Shown here: positions 1 through 9,830 of the stretch, one piece after another
How the letters are laid out: the number at the start of each line of letters is the position of its first letter
Position numbering within the stretch: position 1 is the first letter of the stretch
NCBI GenBank assembly: GCA_029204225.1
Contig: CM055097.1
Coordinates: forward strand, 43,650,444 to 43,714,443
Origin: Diphasiastrum complanatum
Taxonomy: Eukaryota; Streptophyta; Lycopodiopsida; Lycopodiales; Lycopodiaceae
Direction of reading: 5' to 3'
Length of the DNA: 64,000 bases
Made by a program: the position numbers and the translations under genes
Notes under the pieces: model-generated
Databases searched by the model: none
What the model saw: only the letters and a program-made list of their open reading frames with translations
What the model was told of the DNA's origin: nothing

Positions 1-1173
1 TAGCAGTAGAAAACAAATATTGATTGCTGTGAATGGTTGACTTGATAGATCTTCTAAGTGAAGCAAAATGATTCATGAATATAGATCTACAAATGTTAAA
101 TCAAGATTCATGATCAGCATGTCCTTAGAACTCAGTTCACAAGCAGGCATGGTCATTACAAGCTTTTGGCATCTCGTTTGAGCTGAGTAGCGATCCAGTG
201 TCGATGAAAGATTGATTTCATCCAAGCTGAGCATGTTGGTTACTAGTATTTCTAAATGAAATTCTACTATATAGTTGAGAAGCGTACGGAGTTTAAGGGA
301 AAAACATAAATCATCAAATGTCATGATAGACTTGATGTTTGTGGACAAAAGTAAGTTCTAGGGAGAGTCCACAAGACATTTATAAAGAAAGTGTCGCTTT
401 AAAGCTGTTTTGCGGAATTCTCATGCTACATGCATACTGAGCTCAAGGTGGAACACAATCGCATACTTAACAGCACGTACTCATAGCTCGAAAGCTTATC
501 ACACTGAGAACAGCCAGGGGAATATGCTAGCGTTTACAGTGTTTACTCCATATAGTCAACACTAACTCCACTATATCCATCGTACCCAGACTTGTCCAAC
601 AACTGAATACAAAATTGACTAATAACCAGAATTGTCATTGTGCTTCTCATGACAACAAAATATTTTCCAGAGATTTTGATTGCATGAAAAGGGTGGACTT
701 TTAAATAGCTGAGCTCTTGGCTCCAGGACAAATAGGCTCTCTCTCTCTCTCTAGCCAAACTCATTTTTGCACCGACATACTTGCATGCCCAAGCACTTCA
801 GACTTTGGGCTAAAAAAAATAACTAAATAAACAACTCGAAAAAGTAATCTTCATTTTTTTCCGATGAGTGGTAAGAAACCTCATCACCACGCCGGTTATA
901 TGAACGTAACCTGCCACTTGGTAATGACAGTTACGTCCATAACCTTCTCTAACATCAGTTTTACTACAAAAATAAAAGATTCAGCTTCCTGCTATGCAGT
1001 TGACGCAGCTGGACTTTGCTGGTTCCACCAGGAACTCTCAACCCAGTTGATTCCACAATTCTCAGTGTAGATTTGCCGTCCCTAAAATGAAATCTCCGTG
1101 CTGCATTGAATCTGTAGATAATCAAGCTGTTGAATTACTGTAGAGCGTACAGTCTCAGCAGATGAGGGGTTAC
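1..1173. other. Non-coding sequence beside the OB-fold exon
   Basis: I see no convincing coding sequence here. It should hold the first intron, and perhaps later exons, of the OB-fold gene read on the minus strand from 1,396. A short CT run lies at about 735-755. One minus-strand frame at about 1,000-1,090 gives a weakly OB-like string, but the splice phase does not fit, so I do not call an exon. Confidence 0.4.
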
Positions 1174-1396
1174 CTTGATCGTTTCTGGCAGTAAAGACGA
1201 TGACACCCGTGTCATCTCCCACAATGCATTCTGCAATACGCACAGAACGGGCCTGAGTGCCATCCGGCCTTGCTTTCTGCAGCACCAGCTTTGAACTTAC
1301 TACTTTCACTGTAAGGGTGTGACCCGATGTACCCGGACGAAGTTGATCCACCTTAACAAATGTAGGTTTCCGAAGGCTGGTATTGGGGGTTGCCAT
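1174..1396 (-). CDS. First coding exon of a plant OB-fold nucleic-acid-binding protein (SOSS-B-like)
   Basis: The exon encodes 74 residues plus one base. It contains KPTFVKVDQLRPGTSGHTL, then VKVVSSK and ECIVGDDTGVIVFTARNDQ. This is the N-terminal half of a small OB-fold family of plants that resembles the ssDNA-binding SOSS-B/hSSB proteins. I chose the ATG at 1,394-1,396 because homologues begin with MA plus a few residues before the conserved LRKP; an upstream in-frame ATG at 1,457 would add an unconserved stretch. The exon ends at CAAG|GTAACC, a good donor, exactly where similarity stops after ARNDQ. The second half of the OB fold (motif LRNAKIDMFKGSMRL in relatives) is not found and probably lies left of the window. 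Nucleic-acid binding is inferred from the family. Confidence 0.8.
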
Positions 1397-1911
1397 AGCC
1401 ACAGCAGCCACAAACAAAGATACACTTCTGCATTCAAGATGTAGGAAGAAACACATCAAACCCTAACAAAGCAAGCAACATAAACTGTAAAAACAAGCGA
1501 GTGTAAAATAAGAGAAACCGAATTAGTGCAAGATATCGGAACATCCACAGGAATGAAAGTTAATGATGAACAATTACCGACTTAGATAAACAATTGATTG
1601 AAATCAGATAGATGAAGGGCATTTGCTGAGACAGAAAACATTCAGAATGAAGATCCATTTGTACTTTAGGACAAAATGCAAGAAAAAGTGAAACAAAATT
1701 TGCAAGAGGAAGATTATTTTGATCTGTAAAACAAAAAGAAGAGATGGAAACACATACATCGTCAGAAGAAAAACGAGCTCGATCGATCGATGGATCGCAA
1801 TTTCTTGCTTTCTTTTGAGTCGCGATCCACGCTTTCAGCAGAAAGGGCGAGGGCGAGGCATCGATGGGTCTTATACGGGACTATGGGATGGCATATTTTA
1901 TGACCCACCAC

Positions 1912-2194
1912 TTGGATTTTCGCCACGTGTCAACTTGCCAATCGGCGTACTCTCCATTGGTGGATCTAGAAAACGTGGCGAGATCTCAACGTTCGTGATA
2001 TAATCCAACGGTGGAGGGTTCTTAGATCCGCCGATTGGGCGTGGCATGGGAGGCCTACTACAGAGCTCAACGGCAGGCACGCATTAAATTTTTTTTTTGT
2101 ACAGCTGGATTTTTGCCACGTGGCATGCTGGCACTTGCTTCTGCTCAGCAGACGTGGCAAAATCTGGAACATTGATGACAAGATCCAACGGTGC
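1912..2194. promoter_or_regulatory. Direct repeat carrying G-box/ABRE-like motifs upstream of the OB-fold gene
   Basis: Two diverged copies, about 1,912-2,011 and 2,103-2,194, share the same order of words: TGGATTTT, GCCACGTG, then ACGTGGC followed by AATCT or AGATCT, then ATCCAACGGTG. Each copy therefore has a G-box (CACGTG) and a second ACGTGGC core. The block lies 500-800 bp upstream of the minus-strand OB-fold ATG, so a promoter role is plausible. A bZIP/bHLH response is inferred from the motif only. Confidence 0.5.
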
Positions 2195-2449
2195 TAAGCT
2201 CAACAATGAGGGTGGGACCTTTTAGTGCACATCCTTATCTATTGATATAATGTAACCTTTTAATTATGCTCCATGGATGAGGGTGGGGGCCGTCATGTCG
2301 TGGCGGCATGTCGGGCGTTTGAGCCTGACGCTCCATCAGCCACATGTTTTTCTTTCAGATCTCGGAAAGCCATGAGCAACATGGCGCTTACGTAGTTTGG
2401 GATGTTATCCCATAAGCAATGCATGAAATTCTTTTTTGGCCTAATAAAA

Positions 2450-3440
2450 CGAAAAACAATACCCCTTCTTGTGTGTGCTAGTAGGTGTGTGCGGAAAAGT
2501 GCCCTGGAGCGCATGAGATTCTGGGTGTTACCAACAATTGGATATGCAATTAATTTTTCTGGGGTACCAAATGGATTGGGTAGGCTTTGGGCCAGCGCTA
2601 CCATGTCACGCCCTGCAATTGGGCCAATCCAGATCTCCTCACGTGTGTGAGCATGCGCCCACAACATGACCCTCAACACCAACAATGAATATGCTCATCC
2701 TAAGATGGGGCGCACTTGTGTGATAGGTGCTTTGTGGAGAGATTCACACTTGTCGACATGGGCCATGCTTTGCTAATAAAGGAATCATAAATATGTTTCC
2801 AAAAAGTAAAGTCCACTAATACAAAGAAGAATAAATGTACATGGAGACCAGCCTTGTAGTTTGACTGTTGAGGTTGCCATGTCAAAATGACGTTTTTAAA
2901 TTTTATGTGCTTGTCTGCTATGACGGCCAAATTTTTAGGAAGCCTGTATTTTATGGCCAAAATGGCTTTTGACGGTCAATACGGCTGTCAAACTACAAGG
3001 CTGATGGAGACCACATTGGGACCAACAACACCCCTTTTTGTGTGCTAGTTGTGTGCAAAAATCAATTGCCCAAGAAATTTGTTGAGCACATGAAAGTGTA
3101 CCAACAACTGGGTATGCATTAAATTTTTCTCGGGCACCAAATGGCTCGGGTAGGCTCTGGGCCAGCATTGCCATGTTGCACCCTAGAATTGGGCCAACCC
3201 AAATCTGCCAAGGTGTGCAAGCATGCCTCTTAAGACCCGTTGGGTGTGGCCCTACATGACCCTCAACACCAATATTGAATATGCTCACCCTAAGATGGGG
3301 GGCTCATAACAAAATCATGGCAAACTTTTGTCAGAGGTGCTTTGTGGAGAGATTCGCACAAAAAGTGAAGTCCACTAATACAAAGAAGAATAAGAAGTGT
3401 ATATGGAGACCACATTGGAACCACAATCCATGGGTTGTGC
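2450..3440. repeat. Tandem duplication, about 400-bp unit
   Basis: Unit A (about 2,450-2,848, continuing at 3,004-3,021) and unit B (about 3,022-3,440) share long stretches. Examples are ACCAAATGG followed by TCGGGTAGGCTC or TTGGGTAGGCTT, ATGACCCTCAACACCAA, CCTAAGATGGGG, GGTGCTTTGTGGAGAGATTC and AGTCCACTAATACAAAGAAG. The copies differ by substitutions and small indels. Unit A is split near its end by the MITE at 2,849-3,003; unit B keeps the uninterrupted site near 3,402. I recognise no coding function. Confidence 0.7.
2849..3003. mobile_element. 155-bp hAT-type MITE with 8-bp target duplication
   Basis: The ends are perfect 17-bp inverted repeats, CAGCCTTGTAGTTTGAC at 2,849-2,865 and its reverse complement at 2,987-3,003. 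They are flanked by the direct repeat ATGGAGAC at 2,841-2,848 and 3,004-3,011. An 8-bp duplication with CA...TG ends is typical of hAT-superfamily elements. The neighbouring duplicated unit near 3,402-3,415 retains the unoccupied site, which supports a real insertion. It has no coding capacity and would be mobilised in trans. Confidence 0.85.
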
Positions 3441-3744
3441 CAAGGTGGTGCTATAAAAAATAGAAGAATAAATAGAAAGTGGGTAATGTACTGAATTTGC
3501 CATACTCCAAGTAGCAAAATTGTAGGCCCACATGGCCACATTTGAACCAAAACCCAATTGAGCATCATCCATGTGTTGTGCCAAGTTCACACTTTGAAAA
3601 TTTGTTGGTAATTTGCTAGCTTTTGTTTTCAAGCAAACAAATATACGGTATCGATTCAAATTTGTTCGATTGGAATTTTTTTGCCAAATAGAAATGACTG
3701 GCCAAAGGGACTAATTGCTATCGAAAAATGGTCACATGCTTATG

Positions 3745-4439
3745 TGTTGGGATTCGACAGGTGGATCAACCTTCGATGCTTGTTGCAACAAAAGCACAGC
3801 TGCATCGACATGCCCGACATCGACTTTTCCTGACAAATGATTTTGAGCCCGGCCTTGACATCCACATCATCGACTTCCTCGACATCGAAGTCTCCGACTT
3901 CGACGTCTGATCAAAGGGAAGCTACAAAGTCCTCGACTTCCATGTCATCGACTTCCTTGACATCGAAGTCTCCGACGTCTGCTCAACGGAAGCTACAAAG
4001 TCCTCGACTTCCACGTCATCGACTTCTTCGACATCGAAGTCTCCGACGTCTGCTCAAGGCAAGCTACGAAGTCCTCGATTTCCATGTCATCGACTTCATC
4101 AACATCGAAGTTTTTCAAAAGTCAATATCATCAATTTGGTGGCTCACCAGTACATTTGTTAGAGCCGGACAAAACTCCAACTGAATCAGATATTGTCCGA
4201 GTGCGACTGCCAACAACATGTAGTGCCTTATAATCAAGGCAATTTGTGCATGCCTAGGGAATCTACTTAGTCGATCCAGCAACTTTGAAGCTATGATCAA
4301 TCAGGTAGGACAGACTTCGAGACTTCGAAGTCGATTTGATTACTAAATCGATAGACTTAGTTTCATGCACTAAGGATTCCCTGCTATTGCTTTTGTTGCA
4401 ACAGACATTCAAGGTTGATCCACCTGTTGAATCCCAACA
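3745..4439 (+). mobile_element. Copia-1 5' LTR with long inverted termini
   Basis: The segment starts TGTTGGGATTC and ends GAATCCCAACA, directly followed by a tRNA-Met-type primer site and a copia gag, so it is a 5' LTR of 695 bp. Its first 52 bases match the reverse complement of its last 52 at about 47 positions, far longer than the usual short TG...CA ends. Between them lies a 71-bp tandem repeat. No 3' partner is found in the window. The 5 bp before it are TTATG. Confidence 0.75.
3863..4113. repeat. 71-bp minisatellite inside the Copia-1 LTR
   Basis: About 3.5 copies begin at 3,863, 3,941, 4,012 and 4,083. Each starts CA(T/C)(G/A)TCATCGACTTC and continues GACATCGAAGTCTCCGACG. The last two full steps are exactly 71 bp; the first is 78 bp because of an extra GACTTC-like insertion. 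The repeat is rich in the words TCGACTTC and GAAGTC. Confidence 0.85.
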
Positions 4440-4451
4440 TGGTATTAGAGC
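4440..4451 (+). other. Copia-1 primer-binding site
   Basis: TGGTATTAGAGC directly follows the LTR. It differs by one base from TGGTATCAGAGC, the complement of the 3' end of plant initiator tRNA-Met used by most plant Copia elements. Confidence 0.85.
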
Positions 4452-4562
4452 TCCTTCTCTGATTCCTAAAGGCAGATCCAGAGCATATAGTGTAGGCATT
4501 TGCTACTACTATTTTCAGTCATATTAATCTACTATTTGCATATACTCATCTTGAAATTCCAA

Positions 4563-5204
4563 ATGCATTCACAATCACAGTATGCTCTAATGGTAGAGAA
4601 ACTGGATGGTTCGAATTACCATTTATGGAACTTCAAAATGAGAGCAATACTGATGGCCAAAGAACTGTGGGAAATAGTTGCTGGAATTGAACTACTTCCA
4701 AGTGTCGATGAGCAAGCCATTTCCAAATGGAAGCTCAGAGATGGCAAGACTTTTGCCTTGATCACCCTTAACATCTCCAACACACAAGTTGGTCATATCA
4801 GAAAAGCCCAATCATCGAAAGAAGCTTGGGATATATTGAGTACATTATATGAAGTGAGAGATGTTACTTCAAAGCGGCATCTAAGGAGAAAATTCTTCTC
4901 TCTCAGAATGTCAGATGGTGATTCTGTTCAGAATCACATAAATGAATTTAAGACTCTAATGGATCAGATGGTAGCAATAGGTTCAGCAATTGAAGACTCT
5001 GATGTTGTAATGGCCTTATTGTCAAGCTTACCATCTTTCTATGAAAACTGGGTATGATGGTTTCTACACACTCAGACATCACATTATCCAGAGTCATAAC
5101 TATGCTGCTACAAGAGGAAACAAGAAGAGGTGGAGCATCTGTAGAACAACTGATCAGACAAATCTGATTCTACCAACAAAGCGCGCAGTTTACTGGACAA
5201 AGGA
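4563..5204 (+). pseudogene. Copia-1 gag, N-terminal part (UBN2 family)
   Basis: This begins the capsid polyprotein of a Ty1/copia element. The ATG at 4,563 gives a long open stretch with KLDGSNYHLWNFKMRAIL near residue 11, AKELWEIV, then a KEAWDILSTLYE segment and VQNHINEFKTLMDQMVA, all typical of the UBN2 gag domain. The frame breaks near 5,055 after LPSFYENWV and continues in another frame to about 5,200. At 5,205 the Copia-2 LTR interrupts it. The rest of this gag, with its zinc knuckle, resumes at 14,877. Confidence 0.85.
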
Positions 5205-6038
5205 TGAGAAAGAAACGAACACGAACTCGAAACATTTATATTCATGAACAACTCGAAAGATTCGCGAAACAGTGTCTTGTGAAAGCTCATGGATTTCTTG
5301 TTGAAGCTCGAAAGATTCGTGAACAAAATCTTGTCGCAAAATTTTTTGTTTCTTGTTCAAACCTCAGATGTCGCGAAATTGTCGCGAACAATTCGCGAAA
5401 TCTTCTGGACTGTTCTTCAAGCTCACCTGTTGCGAAACTATCTCGAACAGTTTGCGTAATATTCTAGATTTCTTCTTCAAAGCTCCAGAATTGTCATCTG
5501 TCACGAACAATTTGCGAAAGACGAAAATGTCGTGAAGAGACAAGTGTCGCGAACAATTCGCGAAACACGAAGCTGAGATGAAGAGACAGACTGTCACAAA
5601 ATATTCGCGAACAAAATTTATTCGAGCCTCGAAACAATTTGAATATCAATCGTCATAAACAGTTAGATTTCTACTGTTATAGTATTAAAAGGCCAAAAGA
5701 CCTGTCCTGTAGCAATATAAATACATATGCAATAATCGTTGAAACTCAATCAATCAGAGACACAATAGCGAGATAAGACAACAAGAGATGTATATTGATT
5801 AATCAGATTCAGAGTTATAAAAATTCGTTTTTGATCAATAGTTTCTTATTGTCTAAATTGTCTTAAGTTGTCTCATACTTCCGCTTATAATTTCCGCACG
5901 CATATTCAATCAGAACAAATATTGTTCTATTAGTACATAGATAAGATAAAATCGCGATTGAAGACACTGATATTAGTTTGATTTTATTCGAACTTGTATC
6001 GTGTTCTCTGTGGAAGAATAATTACTATTTTTCCTACA
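5205..6038 (+). mobile_element. Copia-2 5' LTR
   Basis: This 834-bp LTR starts TGAGAAAGAAACG and ends TTCCTACA just before a primer site. The start resembles that of the Copia-3 LTR (TGAGAAAAC). Its first 450 bp are packed with GCGAA words, including four copies of the palindrome TTCGCGAA. It lies in the Copia-1 gag; the 5 bp before it are AAGGA. The matching 3' LTR is missing at the other end, near 14,876. Confidence 0.8.
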
Positions 6039-6039
6039 G

Positions 6040-6051
6040 TGGTATCAGAGC
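6040..6051 (+). other. Copia-2 primer-binding site
   Basis: TGGTATCAGAGC lies one base after the LTR end, a perfect match to the initiator tRNA-Met complement. A second, degenerate copy (GTGGTATCTAC) lies about 33 bp further on. Confidence 0.9.
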
Positions 6052-6153
6052 ATACAAAATTAAAGTTGATACAGTGGTATCTACATATCCCTCTTAGCAT
6101 TCTTCATATATCCATCAGTAAGCCGCTATCTAGAGGTTATTCAGAATTAGAAG

Positions 6154-6766
6154 ATGTCGTTGATCACCAATATTCAAGCTAAGATAACTACAATCTTGGA
6201 CCCAGAAGGTTCAAACTACTTGATTTGGAAATTAAAGATTTCACTCTTGTTGAAGGGCGAAGGTCTATGGAAATGGATAGAACCAATTGAGGAGAAGCTC
6301 CTGGCAAAGAACTTCGAGAATGGAGTTTAAAAAATGACAAAGCTATAGCAATTATTGCGTCTTCAGTGCATGACAATATAATGCTAGATCTTACATCAAT
6401 TTCAAACGCAAAGGATTTATGGGAAGAATTGCAAACCAAGAATGAGTCTCGATCTCGTAATCAGATCATGTTTTTGGAAGACCAATTAGCTTACCTACAA
6501 TGGGATGGCAAAGACCTGAACACATTCATGCGAAAGATTAAAAATCTATTTATTTCCTTGCATAATTCTGGTGCAGAAAATACAATTTCTAAGGAAAAAC
6601 AACTTAGTTATTTTCTTCGAGCCCTACCCAAGTCATTCCACACAACTCGAACCTTATTGGCAAAAGACGTGACAATGACACTTCAAAAGGCAATAGACGG
6701 AGTGAAGGAGGAAGTAGAAACTCGTGAACGCTATGACGACAATGGTGATTCAAAAAATGCTCTATT
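6154..6766 (+). pseudogene. Copia-2 gag, N-terminal part, split by Copia-3
   Basis: The gag begins MSLITNIQAKITTIL at 6,154 and shows SNYLIWKLKISLLLKGEGL, then a one-base frameshift near 6,310. It runs on with LTSISNAKDLWEELQ, QIMFLEDQLAYLQWDGKDL and LLAKDVTMTLQKAIDGVKEE. These are UBN2 capsid motifs. After NAL at about 6,761 the reading frame runs into Copia-3. It resumes after 11,414: removing Copia-3 and one TSD copy restores the frame exactly (NALF then TQKNKSSKK). Confidence 0.85.
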
Positions 6767-7415
6767 TGATGAGGATAGCGAGTCAGTCAAGAAAGCGAGG
6801 CAGTCGCGATAGCGAAACAACAATGAAGTTCAGATGCGATCGTTGGACACTGCCAGCTGAATCACTCCTACAGTCCTCCAGAATGTAGTCAGACACTGTT
6901 GATCTACGTTTATAAATTAATGTAGCATTCAACAAATTCAACCAATGTGTGGAATTAAATGAATGAGAGAATCAAACACACGAATAACAGCAGATACATT
7001 TGCATTCAAGATCATACATCATAAAGGAAGACATGTGCACAATGGCTACAAGATCATCTATTGATTTTTCTTTGATTCTTTAGGCACTGCATGCAGATCC
7101 ACACGGTGCATTGGCGTGAGAGAAATACCGTCCTCTCACGAGTGGATGTCTCGCTTACTAGCGAACTCGCAGATCCAGTGGATCCTGTTTATAGAGAATT
7201 GTCTCGCACGCATGCAGACCTCTGTTCTGTATTTTTGTCTTGATTGCTTACTAGAATCAGACTACTTCATCACACACTCTGTATATGCCTGTCTATCAAG
7301 TATCATCCAGTAAGTATATAGTCGCTCTGTGTAATCTGTTAGATTAGAGTAATTAAATCTACAACTAATCAGAGAATTACAAGAGTGGCGTATTAGCCAC
7401 AACCTAAAGTGTATC
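6767..7415 (-). mobile_element. Copia-3 3' LTR (5'-truncated)
   Basis: It shares about 180 bp with the other LTR at 6,770-6,945 (for example CACTCCTACAG and TCCAGAATGTAGTCAGACACTG) and a second block at about 7,359-7,415. It contains about 412 bp, at 6,946-7,358, that the other LTR has lost. Conversely it lacks the 324 bp at the LTR start that the other copy keeps (11,091-11,414). Both LTRs are thus incomplete in different places. Confidence 0.7.
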
Positions 7416-8014
7416 GAGATGTCCGTCTTCACTTCAACAATCTGCTGCTCACTCCTACAAAGTATCAGAGTGTCATCCACGTACACGGCCACAATGATAA
7501 TCTGCCCATCTGTAATTCTGACATACACATTAGAATCAGCCAACAGAGGCTTGAATCCTAACGATTTCAAGGCTTGATCTTTCTTCTTGTACCATTTTCA
7601 GACTGATTGTTTCAGACCGTAGATACTTCTATGCATTCTGCATGCATAGTCAGGAAGTGAATTTGAGACATATCCAGGAGGTTGATCCATATAGAATTTT
7701 TCGTCTAGCTCGCCATGCAAGAAGGCTGTCTTCTCGTCCACAATGTGGATCCTGAGGTCATAAGCTGCTGCATATGCAAATAACAGACGTAGGGACAAAT
7801 GTTTGACGACAGGAGAGAAGGTTTCAAAGCAGTCAATAATGTATCTCTGAGAAAACCCCTTCACTATCAGTCTTGCCTTGTATTTCGTGACATTTCCATC
7901 TGGTCCGTATTTGAGCTTGAAAACCCATTTGCATTTGACAGTCTTGCGCTTATGTGGTAATGGCTGCAACGTCCATACCTGGTTCTTCCTCATGGACTCC
8001 ATCTCTTCGTTCAT
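7416..8014 (-). pseudogene. Copia-3 reverse transcriptase fragment
   Basis: Minus-strand reading gives VWTLQPLPHKRKTVKCKWVF, KYKARLIVKGFSQ, FETFSPVVKHLSLRLLFAYA, DEKTAFLHGELDEKFYMDQP and YGLKQ, the RVT_2 core of Ty1/copia RT. After a frameshift near 7,590 comes VAVYVDDTLIL, the catalytic YVDD box, at about 7,472-7,483. The domain stops a few residues after KTDISIHF, where the LTR begins. The thumb and all of RNase H are absent. Confidence 0.85.
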
Positions 8015-8174
8015 GGCTCGGATCCATCTGTCGAAAGTCTGTGGTTAAATCTGGACATTAAATCGCTTCCTCGAAAGTCTGTGGTTCCCCACTGAATCTG
8101 CAGAACTCTTCTGATGTGGAAGCTGAGCTGTCTGGCACATATCTTGCTGGCGCTCTTCGTGGTCTTGTCGACCT

Positions 8175-9338
8175 TCAAGGAGATCCTCCTGGGACAGCAA
8201 CGCCTTTGTCTTTGTCTGCTTTGCTAGGTTCAAAACCATCCTGGTTTACAAGGACTGTAGCAGTAGGCTGCCTCTCGAATCTTTCATCTTTAGATTCGTC
8301 ACTCGAATGGGAAACGACTTGAAAATCTTCGTTTTCGTGTTCATCCTCTGCTCCCTCTGTCATTGGCGGTAGGTCATAGTACTGTCTCTCCAAAACTTCG
8401 TAGATGATAGGATCGTCATTGGCCATTGTCCTGCTCTCATCAAATCTGACATCTCTCACTGTTTTTACAGTGTTCGTGTCTGGCATGTAGACTCTATAGT
8501 ATGACAAGTTGTTGTCATAACCTACTAGAAATCTCTACTCGGCTTTCTTATCAAGCTTCTTTCGAAGCTTATCAGGAATATGTGCATAAGTTGCATAGCC
8601 AAAGATTCTGACATGAGACAGGTTGGGCTTTCTACCCCACCATAATTCATGTGGTGTCGTGTGAGGGACACCAAACTTCCATGTCCTATTCTGGATGTAT
8701 GTAGCTGTAGCTACTGCTTCAGCACACAGTACCCTTGGAGCCTTCGAGTAGGCCATCATGCATCTAGCTGCTTCCATCAGGGTCTGTTCTTTCGTTCAAC
8801 AACACCATTATGCTACGGTGTGTAGGCTGCAGTTCTTCTGTGAATGATGCCATGATCATTGCAAAAGTTAGTGAAGCGATTCGAGATGTATTCGCCACCT
8901 CGATCTGCCCTATCACTTTGCTGCCTGTACATCTCTCAGTCCAAGTCACATATTCTGTGAATTTATCAAGTGCTTCAGATTTATTCTGAATAAAATACAC
9001 TCTAGCAAATTTGCTATAGTCATCAATGAAGGTTATATAATATCTAGAACTCCTACTGAGATCACATTGAAAGGCCTATAGATGTCAGAATGCACCAACT
9101 CCAGAATCTTGGTCATTCTGTAGGACTATTTGATGAATGGAGTGCGTGACATCTTCCCTTTCGAACATGCATCACAGGTGGTCGAACTGGTTGCATTCGA
9201 GATGCTGACCCCTGTCATTGCTCCATGATGGCTTGCTTGATAAAGTGCCATTGAGTTCATGTGGCATAGTTTTCTATGCCACAGAGTGTCTGACGAGTCA
9301 TCATGAGTCTGATGCACCTGATCTACAGGTAGGCGCAC
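8175..9338 (-). pseudogene. Copia-3 integrase and GAG-pre-integrase region
   Basis: From high to low coordinate: a zinc-binding pre-integrase (LWHRKLCHMNSMALYQA ... CDACSKGKMSRTPF) at 9,338-9,126; a frameshifted catalytic core at 9,000-8,780; then EAARCMMAYSKAPRVLCAEA, YIQNRTWKFGVP and HVRIFGYATYAHIPDKLRKK at 8,777-8,535. The tail with FDESRTMANDDPIIYEVLE follows at about 8,507-8,175. The order is standard copia (protease, integrase, RT). Frameshifts at about 8,780 and 9,020 kill it. Confidence 0.8.
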
Positions 9339-9356
9339 CTTCAGATGATATAGATT

Positions 9357-9830
9357 TCATTTCCTTCTGCCTTGAGCGATCAGAGTACTGGTACTAGTGT
9401 CAATCACATTGCATGCTTCATCAAAAAACGTCACACGCATCCCTGCATCTACTATTCTTGTTATAGAAAGCAAGTCTTGCTGCAAAGTAGGCACAAACAG
9501 AACGTCTTTGAGTCGTCTGTCTCTGCCGTTGGTGTTGAGCCATAGTGAACCAATACCATTCACTTGATATTTGGATCCATCTCCAAGAACTATGAATCTT
9601 GAAGGATCCGCACTTCTGAAATTAGACATTATTCGTCTTGATGTCACAAAGTGCGAGGTGGCTCCTGAATCTAGGATCACCTCATGTGTGTCAGATGTTG
9701 ATGATGCACACATGTCTTCACAGATGTAGGCGGTCAAACAGTTTTTGTTCGATCTTTCTTCGCCCATCTTTGAGCTCTCAGGCTCCTCGACATAGGATGA
9801 ACTAGCCTGGAAAGTTTAGACATCACTAAT
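9357..9830 (-). pseudogene. Copia-3 aspartic protease
   Basis: The frame contains HEVILDSGATSHFVTSRRI with the active-site DSG, then FIVLGDGSKYQVNGIGSLWL, LKDVLFVPTLQQDLLSI and VTFFDEACNVI. This is the retropepsin domain of a copia polyprotein. The minus-strand text upstream, SSSYVEEPESSK, runs back to about 9,806, where the orientation of the element switches to the inverted gag block. Confidence 0.85.

Noticed and set aside
1000-1100. Minus-strand text FRDGKSTLRIVESTGLRV as the second exon of the OB-fold gene
   Set aside because: It resembles the MFKGSMRLAVDKWG part of the fold, but no acceptor with the needed phase precedes it and the intron would be far too short.
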